This document shows, piece by piece, positions 36,294 through 47,034 of a stretch of 64,000 nucleotides of DNA. The stretch spans positions 102,690-166,689 of the forward strand of contig MNCI01003865.1 of the NCBI GenBank assembly GCA_015680685.1, written 5' to 3'. The notes under the pieces are model-generated. The model ran no database searches, had not been told where the DNA came from, and saw only the letters and a program-made list of their open reading frames with translations. The DNA comes from Gnetum montanum. Its lineage: Eukaryota > Streptophyta > Gnetopsida > Gnetales > Gnetaceae. Position 1 is the stretch's first letter; the number at the start of each line of letters is the position of its first letter. A program made the position numbers and the translations under genes.

Positions 36294-37750
36294 TGAAACA
36301 CCGTGAAAATTGCGAGTCGGCCTCGGGCAAAGATTCTCAATTCAGGCAAGGGCGCATGTTAGAATTCCAGAAGGAAGAGTAAGATAGAGCAACACCAAGA
36401 GGTGCGTAGCATCAAGTCTTCGACTTCCTGCGCAGATTCCTAATCTTTCTATGATTTTTCTGTTTACGCTATATCACGCGACGTAGCATAATGGCGCTTA
36501 GCGTGATTTTGCTTAAACATAGTCCAGAATCAAAAGGATAGTTACTTAGGCATAGGGAGAAGCTTGAGCAGCATAATATGCGACTTCTCGAGTATTTTGC
36601 TAAGTCTTTTGTTCAAGGCCAGGTTTACGCTCGGTTATGCACGGCAGCGTAATGAACTCCAGAACAATCAAAGGCAAGGTCTAAGAAAGTGTGATTGCTC
36701 ATCATACGCTCATCACGCAATGTAGCATATCACAGCGTATTGCGTCGCCAAGCTAAACATTTTTTTACGCTTTGTTACGTGCGGCTACGTAAGCGAGCAT
36801 AAAACAGCTTGAATCCATTGTTTCCCTGTTGTGTTACGCTCGTGCACACAATGCAATGTGAATGAGTGTAATTTAACACAAAGACAGTTGAAACATGCCC
36901 GACGTGCATCTCTTCTTCACACGCGCAATACGCGAACGAGCGTATTGTGCGTAGTCATGAGGTTTGACACAAAAATGGTCAAACCAACAGTACCCGAAAT
37001 ACTCGGGACACACGTCATCAGGGTTGCGCCTTTTCCACAGAGCGTCGTAGCCTATAAATACCCCAGTTGACAAAGATACAGGGGTGGGAAAATCAAAGAA
37101 GCAAAAGGCATTTTTCTGAGCACCGGAGCACTTATCACTTCTGAGCAGAGATACAAAGAGCAGCGCTTTGGCAATTGTTGACGGCATCACCTTGCGGCAG
37201 AAACAGAGCACAGTTCGCTTTGAGCACCGGCGACAGGAGCAATCGTTCCACTGGGGAAGCCTCTATTGGTCAGAAACAGTTGATCGGTAGATGTCAGAGC
37301 TTGACCTTCCTTGCATCCCGGCTTTAGCCCACGAGGTAGATCGAACTTCTGTTTGGATAGTTTTCTTGTTGTTTTGTGCTTGCTTCACACCTAGTAATCG
37401 GGGTCTCCTCAGTGTAATGAAATATATAAAATATACATCTTTCAAGGCAAAGCGTAGATCTTGAAACTACGTGTTTCTCCTATGTCAGCCTCCTCTTATC
37501 ATGTTTAGCATTATCATCGTTGCAATTCATCTACATCGTTTTCCCCTCATTTTTGCGATTCCTCGAATCAGATCGTTTCACAAGATATTCATCGGTTTAC
37601 TGATTAGTAAGTCCCTATCTGATCGACAAGACCGTTCAGGGCGCTGCGGATTCATTTTTCTAGCATAGCCCTCGCACGAATCCGTGGTTAAAACTGTGTA
37701 CACGGAATTTGTTCGGTATTTTTCAACTGCCGACGTTTTTCGTCGTTACA
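36294..37750 (+). repeat. Element C 5' LTR
   Basis: 1457 bp, TGAAACACC to CGTTACA. A core promoter, CCTATAAATACCCC, is at 37051-37064, so transcription should start near 37085-37095. The upstream part (36462-36970) holds about six imperfect hairpin modules with TTACGCT and AGCGTAA arms. It differs from the 3' LTR by scattered substitutions and a roughly 33 bp segment near 37495 that the 3' LTR lacks. Confidence 0.9.
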
Positions 37751-37756
37751 GTTTTC

Positions 37757-37775
37757 TGGCGCTAGAAGGAGGGCC
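37757..37775 (+). promoter_or_regulatory. Element C primer-binding site
   Basis: TGGCGCTAGAAGGAGGGCC lies six bases inside the LTR. The TGG at its start pairs with a tRNA CCA end. It is conserved in element E apart from transitions. The tRNA was not identified. Confidence 0.6.
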
Positions 37776-37970
37776 TGAACCTCTGATCCGAATATTTCGG
37801 GTAGCCCTGTTAGCGATCCTTATCCTAAATCGTTGACGTAATACCTCTAAGGAAGTTTACGGTAAATCGTGTGGTGTAGATCGGTTGCAAGGACGATTCC
37901 TTTGGAATCCTACAGGGTAGAAAGCCTATTCGTGTTTTTTGTTGCCACCCATTTCTTAGATCCGATTACC

Positions 37971-40900
37971 AGTCACTGTCAATCTCATTAATCAATGGAT
38001 TCCTTTTACACAACCACAACCGCCATGGTCCCTGTCGATTTGGGTGCCACATTTGTGAACCCTATCGCGGTCGCCAGAGCAGCTCCTGGCGCAACAGGAT
38101 CTCAAGGGCCATTGCACCGATCATTGAGACTTCAGGGAAAAGAGCCCATCTTCACGCTCATAACCCTTGAAGAATACAACTTTATATGTGTTGAAATCTA
38201 GGCGAAGCTGGCTCTTAGTCGAGCCGAAGTCGAAGCGAAACAAAACTTTGAGGTGGTCCACCAAGGGGGCCATGATTTCAAGCCAACAGCTTACGACATC
38301 ATTCCCTTGACCAAACACCAACATGAACTCATTACACAGTTGGTCATGGCCAAGGGCCAGGTGGCACAAGTTGTGGTAGAGCCCCAGCATGGGGAAGAGG
38401 AAGAGGATGAATTGGCAGCCCAGTCGGAACATTTGTTCCATACTTTGAGCCCCCAAACGTACATAAATCCCTTGTTTCCTTTCAACGGAGAGGCCGCTCC
38501 TCTTGACCCAGCCATGATCGCACAGATGCATTTCCCTGCCATGCCGCAGGCTACCACGTAGCCATCTGGGCTGCAAGCACAAATACCGCATAATAACATG
38601 GGGGCAGTTTTGTCACCACGGGTACTTAGCATCCCAGTGGTGGTCCCGGTGACCATCGCGTCCCATTTTATCCCTCAGATACAACCTCACAACATATTCG
38701 TAACGCGCCCAGTGCAGACCTTGTTGCTTCAGCCCCCTCCAACTCAACAGATCACCGCAACTGTTCAGCCACAAACATACATCCAACAGCCTGCCCCAAG
38801 TTAGTGGCCCAACCCTGCGGCGCAACACAATCAGCCTGCGATGTATGGTGTGCAACCCTCCGTCGCACCTGCAACACAAGTTCCACAGGTGGTCCTGCAG
38901 TATATCTATCCCTATCTTACGCAGCAGGCGGTGGCTAACCCCTCTTCGCAAGCCAGTGGGTGGTGGTCTTCATAGGCCCCTCCGCCTGCAGGGATCCTTG
39001 CCCCACAAGGAGCCAGTAAACCTCTCCCATCGTTTCCGTTCCCTCGCACTGCCCTCCCGGTCCAACCTCCTATGCCTTCTGCACGGACACCTCCGTCAAC
39101 AGGTTTGGACCAAGCCTTCCAGCTTATACAGACTCTCACCGAGGAGGTTCGACGCCTCAAAGCCGCTGGTTCTGATACTATTCAGATCATGGACTTTTAC
39201 TAGGATGATCCAATTAGCCCAGCGGTCCCTATGCTGTCGTTACCGCCAGGGATGTCTTTGCCTCATTTTACCAAGTACAATGGGGAGGGAGATCCCAATG
39301 CTCACCTGGTCACGTTCAGGTTTGAGTCCTTGTTATTGCAACAGTGGCCACACACCATCATCCGAGTCTTTGCAATGTCTTTAACAGGGAAAGCTTTGGA
39401 TTGGTACCGAGCCCTCCCACGCTCTTCCATCTCAACCTTGGAAGAGCTGCTGACCCAATTTATGACCCGCTTCAAATACAACTTGAAACTGGAAGTCACA
39501 TTGGATTAGCTCATGGGGGTTAAACAAGACCCGCTCGAGCCTGTACAAAGGTTTATACAGCGTTGGAATGCTACTTTGAATGAGATCCGCGAGCCGATTG
39601 CGAATTCACATCTACTTGCTATATTCAAGGGAGCAGTCAATAACTTTATTAAGTCAAAGTTGTATTATCTTTTCCCCAACTCTCTACACCAGGCCTTCGC
39701 TCAAGTCAGGAGCATCCAAGATGCTGTAGAGGCCAGCAAAGACCCGGCGTATGTTGCCTACAAGAATGCACATAACAAGAGCAAAGACAAAGGGAAAGCA
39801 GTGACAACAATAGTAGCTGCAATTACTGAGAGTACAAAAACTAAGAACAAGAAGGCACCCACAGCGCCTCCTGAAACCACGGCTGGTTCCGGCACCAGTC
39901 AAGACACGGCGACTCCTGAAAAGGCCCTCCAGCCTAAGCCAAACTTTGAGCGTAAGGATCGCTCAAAGTACACGGCATTACCGGTAAAGCATTCCAAACT
40001 GTTGAAACAACTGTTAGGGGCAGGGCACATTCAACCTAAGAAGGTGTCCGAGGAGGCTCTGAAGCATCACAGACATCATTGTGAACTGCTGAAGAACCTT
40101 TCTTTAGCCTTACCTAATGAACCACCAGTTCCAAGATCTTTCAGGCTGGACCATTTCTGTGACTACCACCAGCTGTGTGGTCACGATATGGATTACTGTT
40201 GGGCGTTGAAAGATGACATTCAACGTATGCTGGATGATGGTTCACTCAAGTTAGACAGCAACAACCCGACGCATCCAGAAAACCAAACATTGCACGTGTA
40301 TAAGGACTCGTTGAACACAAACGACGATCCTTATACAATCACTGTGGTGAGTATGGATAGTGAGAAGAGGGAACTGCCAAAACAACCTTTTGTTTTTCGT
40401 ATCCCTGCCAGCTCACAAAGGGGGCCAACCATTTCACCAACAGCCAGTGGGGTCTCAAGGTCGCCCTTCATTATAAGGGAACCTTCTCGGATACACTCTC
40501 AGTCAAGAAGTAATAGCCAAGCTACGGCCTCGTCCGCGCCCACACCCAGGGTGCCCTTCATTATCAGGGCGCCAAAACCACAGGCTGCTCCTCTCACGTA
40601 GGGGTAGCCCTCCAACCAAAAGCGTGAACCATAACCTCCCAAACAAAAGGGAGAGGACACATTAGTTAACGCAACGAAAGACCACTCTACGCTCGGCTTC
40701 CCTAAGCCTAGGCCCCTGGCCTCTGTGCCTTCACCTATACCTCAGGGGCAAGGTAAAGGTGCAGAAACGCAACTGCCTTCTCTAGGCAAGAAAAAGAACA
40801 GCCCCCCGACTAACACCGTTCCACCTCGAGAGATTCGTCTCTTGGGCCGAATGGAAGAAGACAAGGGGGAAAAACAACCTAGCTGGGAGAAGGACCTCCT

Positions 40901-41549
40901 CGATGCATTTACGCAAGTTAAATAGGCTCTCAAACAAAAAAACACAACGCTGAGCCTTTACGACCTGCTTATGATGTCTCGAGAACACCGTCAGGCTATG
41001 GTTCGCATGCTGACATCCATATCAGTGGATGAAAGCTTGCCAGCGGAGGAGGAAGCGATACATGCTGTCATGATTCCTTCGGAAGCTGAGCAACCTACGC
41101 CTTCCTCGCTGACCTTCCACGACGGGTCTATCAAAGATGATCCTGAGAAAGGTCAGGTGACAACTGAACCTATGTTTATCACTATCCGAGTCGGTCAATA
41201 CCAGATCTGGAGAGTACACGTGGATGATGGCGCAGCTACCAACATCATTCCCTATTCCATCGTGGATAGGTTGGGTCTGGTCGACCAGATCACGTCCACA
41301 ACGACGACCTGCATAAAATCATTCAACGGGGCATGGGTTCAACTTAAGGGGACGGTGCGTATTGAGTTTGTGGCAGGGGATCAGTTCCCAATAGAGGCCA
41401 CTTTCTTAGTCGTCGAGGAGATGCCAGCGTTCAACCTAATCTTGGGGAGGTCATGGTTAGCCCAGCTGAGGGCATTTTCATCACCGATACACCAAGAGAT
41501 ACATCTTCCCTATGCCAGAGGGGAGGTTGTGATACGTGGTGACGAAATC
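37971..41549 (+). repeat. Long direct duplication of the gag-protease region, copy 1
   Basis: From AGTCACTGTCAATC to GTGGTGACGAAATC, about 3.58 kb, repeated at 49442-53016. The two copies differ at several percent of sites by eye, similar to the difference between the two LTRs. Confidence 0.9.
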
Positions 41550-41783
41550 ACCCCCAGGACCGTCAATAACATTGAAGAAGAATAGGGTTCAGAGATAGAA
41601 ACGACTAATGATCAAACCCGTCTCCAAACCCCTCAACAAGCTGACAGCAATGATGACGGTCTAGCTTGGGCTAACCTACCATTTCTGGATGGCAGCGTAG
41701 AGGAGTCAAACCATAAATCTCCTCGCCCTTATGCAACTTTCAAGATAAAGGCCATCAAGAGACAATTGCGTATCAATGGTTGA
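37995..41783 (+). pseudogene. Element C gag-protease polyprotein (copy 1)
   Basis: One frame of about 1263 codons without a frameshift. N-terminus MDSFYTTTTAM; proline/glutamine-rich stretch (38600-39130); capsid region with HFTKYNGEGDPNAHLVTF and GKALDWYRALPRSSISTLEE (39255-39450); zinc-knuckle-like C-x2-H-x4-H-x4-C at 40158-40199; basic linker with repeated PFIIR words; aspartic protease with VDDGA at 41220-41234 and FNLILGRSWLAQL (about 41430). The protease site has D-D-G instead of D-S/T-G, as in some Tat elements. Stops at 38199, 38559, 38802, 38973, 39201, 39507, 40599, 40605, 40632, 40923 and 41583; copy 2 has CAG at seven of these. Gag packages the RNA and the protease would mature the polyprotein. 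Confidence 0.85.
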
Positions 41784-41984
41784 ACGATGGTCCTTGCATA
41801 CATTATCATGCCTTAGCGAGTTATCATGGTTCCGACTTAGCAATTTTATTTCATGCCTTTTCACGTTCTTTTGTTTCCGGTTCTTACGATGGTCATTTAT
41901 CTTCACACTATTGCCTTTTTTGTACACATGATATTCACATTTCCCGATCACTTTAACATAATTACGCAAAATACTGTACCAGTA

Positions 41985-42245
41985 TCATTTACGCTTGCTG
42001 TAGTACGCTATGGCCCGCAATGGCCTTAAACTAGTTACACAGAATTTTATACTATGACTCTTTACGCTTGATTACGCTATGGCCCACAATGGCCTTAAAC
42101 TAGTTACACAGAATTGTATACTATGACTCTTTACGCTTGATTACGCAGTAGGCCCGTAATGGCCCTAAACTAGTCAATAGTTTACACAGAATCATATGAC
42201 GGCCCGCGATGGCCTTAAACTAGCCATCACATTCTATCGTCATAA
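41985..42245 (-). repeat. Tandem repeat with core CTAGTTTAAGGCCATTGCGG (minus strand), about 69 bp period
   Basis: Four cores near 42012, 42081, 42151 and 42201 (plus-strand GGCCC words), spacings 69, 70 and 50 bp, separated by TTACACAGAAT and CTTTACGCTTGATTACGC. It lies between the convergent ends of the gag-protease frame and the antisense gene. The same core, in the same relation to both genes, occurs in element E at 21195-21360. Confidence 0.85.
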
Positions 42246-42419
42246 CTTAGGCAAAATCCTTAATAATTACGTTCACGCTGTAAAAGCATAAAAGCAAAAA
42301 TAAAAAAGACAGAATAATTGACATTTAAAACATCCAACCGGTCTTATAACGTATCTTCTCAGTTATTCATAAAACAATACTCCACTTCACCCTCAAATAA
42401 AACTATGCGTAAATCATAA

Positions 42420-45400
42420 TTACGCATTTCCTTTATTGCCACTGTCGTCAGTATCTCTCAAGTTCGGATCCAACCCTAATGCATCGTCCTCCAATGGGCC
42501 GTCATTTCTGGGAATGATTCTTTCACGAAGAATGTCCTCTTCATGAGGTCCTCATTTCAGCGCCAGTTCCACGGGATGACGCTCTTCATCGTTGCGTTCT
42601 CCTGCCTCTTCTTCCTTCTCTTCCTCTGCTTCTTCTTCTACTTCTACTGCTTCCTTTACTAACTCCTCTGCTTGTTCGTCTTCCCTATCCTCAGCTGGTA
42701 CCTAAATACAGAAAGCACATTAGGTACAAAAGACTTAACATCATAATTAGAAAATGCAAACTAAGTCGTGCATAAACTTACTTGCGACGGCCCTGCTTCC
42801 GCAGCAAAGGGAAGCTTGTCCAGGCCAGCCCACAGGTGCTTCATAATCTCTTCCTCCGTCAGATCTGGCCATACATCCTCTCCCAAGGCAGCTCCGACAT
42901 TCAATTTCCCTTTCTCCACGCTGCTCCAGCGAAGTGGGTCTGGGAAGAAAGTAGGGATTGTAGCCTGACCCCCAGGGAGAGTCATTGCCCTTTCCGGGGA
43001 TGCACTCACAGTCACCTGCTCTTCGAACTTCTTGAAGGTTTCGGAAGCTCCGATGACATCCAGGAAGACTTCCAAGGACTGGGACCTGATGGAAAAATCG
43101 TGGTAGAGTTTCCGATAAGCAATGCTCTCTTGCTTGTACAAATGCTTATGGTCCTTCTCCTTCTGCCCCGACTCTTGCATGCTTGCACAATAATCTCTCC
43201 AGTCCTGGCTTTTCTAGGCTAGGAGTTCTATCTGCATCCGCTGTTCGACCAATGCCCGACTAGTCTGTATGCTGTTTTTGATGGCGGTCCAATACCGGGA
43301 GTAATCGACAACAACGGTACGCCAGTCTTCATCCCCTGTCGCTCGCGCCTGTAGGAAGTCGCACCGTGATTTTAAGTCTCTGACCTCTTTGGTTAGAGAC
43401 TTAACCCTCTGCTCTAACCTCTGCAGCCTTTTCCATAGATTTTCATTTACGCCCCTACTTTCCCATACGGAGCGTGTCGAGCGTAACGCACATTTACACA
43501 TTTCCTCATAAATGTGACGTGGCACGGCTACTTCATCAGATGGTGGCTCCACTGTGTCCATATCAATGGGCTCCGTGGGATCCCATCGGAGGCAAGCTCC
43601 TAATAGAAACAACCATCAAATATTGATGACACATTACCACTATGTAATATCACAGACTTATTACGACCATAACGTACCAGCTCCAGGTTCGACGCACTCT
43701 AGACGCTCGATCATGTCACTGACAATGCCTTCCATGAAGGCAAATTTGTCAGGGAAGTCTCTCCATGCTCTGCTCACAGGGACAGACGTGGACGCGTCCT
43801 CTTCTCCTGTAGCATAATCCAGTTAGAAAATTCATCCATTAATAGAATCCTGAAAACTCGCTAACACACTCATTACCTCTATCGGTGACAGTGGCAACTT
43901 TGCCAACATCTTCCGCCTCCTTTCCCTCTTCACGCACTTGATTCTATGCGTCGTTGGTTCTAGTAGCCGGGCCCTCTTCATGTACTCGGTCCTGTGCATG
44001 GCTCCCGCTAGCAGCTCGGGCTTCCTCACACACCAAAGCCTGTGCACAGCTCACGCTAATAGCTGGGGCCTCTTCTTCCAAAATTGAGGCCCCCTCCCCA
44101 CGACGTAATACTACTGCCCCTGTCTTAGGGGTCAGTTGCTCTGTGATTTTTACTGGCCATATCACAACATCTCAGCATATCATTCCATACTATCTAAAAA
44201 AAACAAACAAACAAACATTGCATAATACAATTCCTTTACGCTTACCAGGCAGAGGTTTACTCCGCTAAACTTTGACCGCTACAGTTTGGCCTGCGTCACT
44301 CCCAGGGGCCTCGGCTATACGGAGCCTTTTACACCGAGCCGCAGGTTCTACAATTTCTTCCACCAGGCGTTTCCCTCGCGAGGCATCGCCGGTGTAAGTA
44401 GGCATTATCCCCCCTACGTTGTCGAGGCCTTGCACCTGCGGCACCGCCAAATCCTTGGTCATTATAGACAACGACTCCCCGATCCCTTCCAGTGGATCCT
44501 GCCCATGGGTAGTGCTGAGGATGTGGGCAATCCAAGGTCTGGATAGCTGGTCTCAGTCTTGCTGCACCCAGAACTCATTCCTTTGGATGACCAGAAACTT
44601 AGCAAACCGCCAGAGGCAAGCTATGAAGAAGGCGTAATGCACGTTGAAACGGGACTCAAGCTTCTTGCGAAGCTTGATCATCTCATTACGCAGTCCCTTG
44701 TCAAAGTAGCTTGCCCAATTGAACTGGGTACCCTCCTCCAGAACCTCTCGCATGATACGGGTCTGTTCTACAGAAAAGAACTTCCCCTGTGAGAGAGTTT
44801 TGGGGAAAGTCCGGGCTCGGAAAAGGGTATAAAGTGTCTTGGCAACGCCCATCTGGAATCTTTCGCAAGGAAACCCTTTAGTCTCCTTCGGCACCCTTAC
44901 CCACTCCTTCAGCTAATCCTGGAAGGCAACGCTCCTCTTTGCCTTCTCACTTACGGGAAGGCCATCCGAGGGGATGCCAAATAGGTCCGCGACGAGCTAA
45001 GCGTCAATATCAAAGCTTACGCGTATGTTGTGTACGCGCGTGCAGAAACACTCTGCCTTTTCGTTGAAGGAGTTGACCAGGGTTAGCATTTCACTAGCGA
45101 GGACATCAAGAGTCGCAGCTAAAAATAGGTGCATTAGCCTTGCTGCTCGGACCTTAGTGGTCACCGCGACTGGGGCCGCCGAGTGGCCGAGCTAGCACTG
45201 TGCGTCCTTGATGTCGCCGTAGCGGAAGAGGACGGTGCTCGCCTCGCGGCAGGAAATTGTAAGGGTAATCTCCCAGGATTCCCTAACTGAACAGCGTCAA
45301 AAAAAATCAAACCAAAACACTATTACGCAATGTCCATAATTCACAACTATATTATGCAATATAACAGCCTCACCAGGTCCAAATGGCAAAGGAAATGACG

Positions 45401-46608
45401 GAAGGTTCCTCTGCACGTCCTCAACGGTAAGCGGCGGATCTAGGGTCCAGTCATCGTGCAGCCACCCGAGTCTCTGGCAATTCTCAAAAGCCCCAGTGTA
45501 ATGGGTGGGGTACTCACGCATGTCAAAACCAATCTGCCCGATAACGCCAGCACGCATGTTGCTAGTTGAGGTGAATTCCATTATTGCCGTTTCGGCCCAT
45601 GACAACGCATCTCCATTTCCGAGTAACCTGTTGTCATGGATAAAAAACCTGTACCATACAACATACACTTATCTTACATTTTTCACCTAAGCTTCTTTTA
45701 CATTTCACGTTGATAAGAGACAGATAATGACAACAACAAAAAATAGACAGTTAATAAAATTCGCTTACCTGCTTGCGTAATACACCGTGCCTTGTGGGTT
45801 CTGGAAATAGGTCGAGACATGGCGAGCCACGAACAGCGTATTATATGCATGATAACAACTGAATCGAGCCATTTCCCAGATCTAGTTTAAGCTCCTTAAG
45901 CCCCGGGCGCTAAGCTCTTGGTCCTCGGGACGGCCCGTATCGATGGCCCCGTCTATCAAAAAGGCTAGAATCCCTTGCGCAGAACCTGCCAGCAGGTGCT
46001 CTAAAAGGGCACCGGCGATGTCACCAGACAAATCAGACCACACAATGACGTTGTAGTTGCGTAGCAAGAACTGCAGAAACTCCAGTGCACCCCATCGAAA
46101 CCATATGGCCTTCCCTTGCAACCGCGTGTGCTGGGGTGGGACATTGGGGATGATGGGGTTTACACAACACAAAACCCCGACAATATCCAACACAATCAGA
46201 ATGGGCTTTAGCGCAATGCTGTACAGAAAACCCAATACATATATTAACACCTACATTTACATTTGCATGACTAATACAGAAAACTTATAAACTACACCTA
46301 GTTATCCAGGCCGAAATCGCCCAAACCCTTGCAATAACGCAAGGTTCGTCCCTGACAACAGTAGTAGACACAGCCCCATCAAACCCTCGCATTAACCCGA
46401 GGTCCACAATTTTGAAATCCACGTTCACGCAAAAGATACCACGGAAAATAGACACTAAAACAAACATAAACATGTAAGGAATGACCTACCGGTTCAAAGG
46501 CGTAGGGTCACGAACATCGACCAGTGCCTGCGAAATGTGATCCAGATTTTCTTGCACTTCATCAATTTTAGCCAGTTTTGCGTTCTTCCTCTTGATCTTT
46601 GGTGCCAT
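42420..46608 (-). pseudogene. Antisense nine-exon gene of element C: FCP1-like pseudophosphatase region, coiled coil, acidic tail
   Basis: Exons, in coding order: 46608-46490, 46351-46298, 46218-45769, 45648-45374, 45286-44246, 44152-43877, 43806-43678, 43599-42782, 42701-42420. Introns are 70-138 bp with GT...AG ends. Joined, they keep one frame of about 1147 codons from MAPKIKRKNAK to GNKGNA. Nine in-frame stops (45884, 45194, 44999, 44915, 44555, 44267, 43946, 43216, 42554) are seven TAG and two TGA, each one transition from CAG, TGG or CGA; there is no frameshift. Exons 3-4: FCP1/NIF-like fold, with LDIVGVL at the motif I place and VARHVSTYF where DDS would be, so probably no phosphatase activity. 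Exon 5: unknown conserved region with VHYAFFIACLWRF. Exon 8: coiled coil. Exon 9: glutamate-rich. The start of exon 2 is the least certain site. A relative lies in element E. Confidence 0.8.
45374..46218 (-). other. FCP1/HAD-like region encoded by exons 3 and 4 of the antisense gene
   Basis: Spliced residues about 58-300. Order: hydrophobic strand ILIVLDIVGVL; AIWFRWGALEFLQFLLRNYN then VIVWSDLSGDIAGALLEHLL, the pattern of FCP1-type domains (R-P-x-L-x-x-F-L, then V-x-I-W-S); then SLNXIWEMARF, YNTLFVARHVSTYFQNP and LLGNGDAL, matching the family's 'NT.L.DDS', 'NP' and 'LG.G..L' positions. The first aspartate of motif I is kept, the second is valine, and the DDS motif is VAR. From this I infer a binding rather than catalytic role. 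The family link is by eye and needs a profile search. Confidence 0.6.
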
Positions 46609-46760
46609 TGCAATAGCTTCAGAAATTTTCACCGTCTAACACTTGCAAATCTTCGCAAAATCACATGCTCTAATCTTCTGCTCTTCCTTCTCTCGCTCAG
46701 AAACAGTTATGAATTCGAATTCACAATAGCCAACAGCCTGTCCTCATCAAAAACCACTTA

Positions 46761-46768
46761 CTTATATG
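46761..46768 (-). promoter_or_regulatory. Candidate TATA box for the antisense gene
   Basis: The minus strand reads CATATAAG about 155 bp upstream of the ATG at 46608, followed by a stretch without a minus-strand ATG that could be a 5' leader. Weak evidence; no transcript data. Confidence 0.25.
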
Positions 46769-47034
46769 CGAGGATCACTGACTCGATATCCGATTTAAAC
46801 GGGACTTTCCTAAAATGGAACCTGAAAATCAAGATATTAATGTGGCTGATATTGCACGCGCCACTGTCTGAAATGACGTTAAACTACCACATCTTATCGC
46901 CTCGTAATCGGGTAGCATTGATTACAGCTTGTTTACAATATTCAAAATTCAGTTAGCCTTCCACGTTCGACGACATCACGTCACCTTTCTTCTAATCATT
47001 TACGCACTTTGCAGTTTTGCAGGACAGACGGGAA

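Noticed and set aside
38121-38591. 156-codon minus-strand frame opposite gag
   Set aside because: Antisense shadow of gag without motifs; the related frame in copy 2 is broken.
38845-39384. 179-codon plus-strand frame (and its twin at 50316-50855)
   Set aside because: It is a shadow of gag in another frame; it recurs in both copies only because gag is duplicated. The codons of the gag frame carry the recognisable domains.
44153-44197. Exon 6 starting after the T-rich acceptor near 44191
   Set aside because: That choice breaks the frame at once; the acceptor at 44154-44153 keeps the phase of the following 91 codons.
42761-45668. Several separate small minus-strand genes between protease and RT
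   Set aside because: Consistent splice junctions and phases join them into a single gene, and element E shows the same exon set.
46298-46454. Exon 2 beginning at 46454 after the TTTTAG acceptor
   Set aside because: It gives a 35-bp intron and the wrong reading phase for exon 3; the acceptor TTGTCAG giving a start at 46351 keeps the phase.
42420-46608. A host gene captured once by element C
   Set aside because: A diverged copy at the same place and orientation in element E argues for an old resident gene of the lineage. An ancient capture before the two split remains possible.
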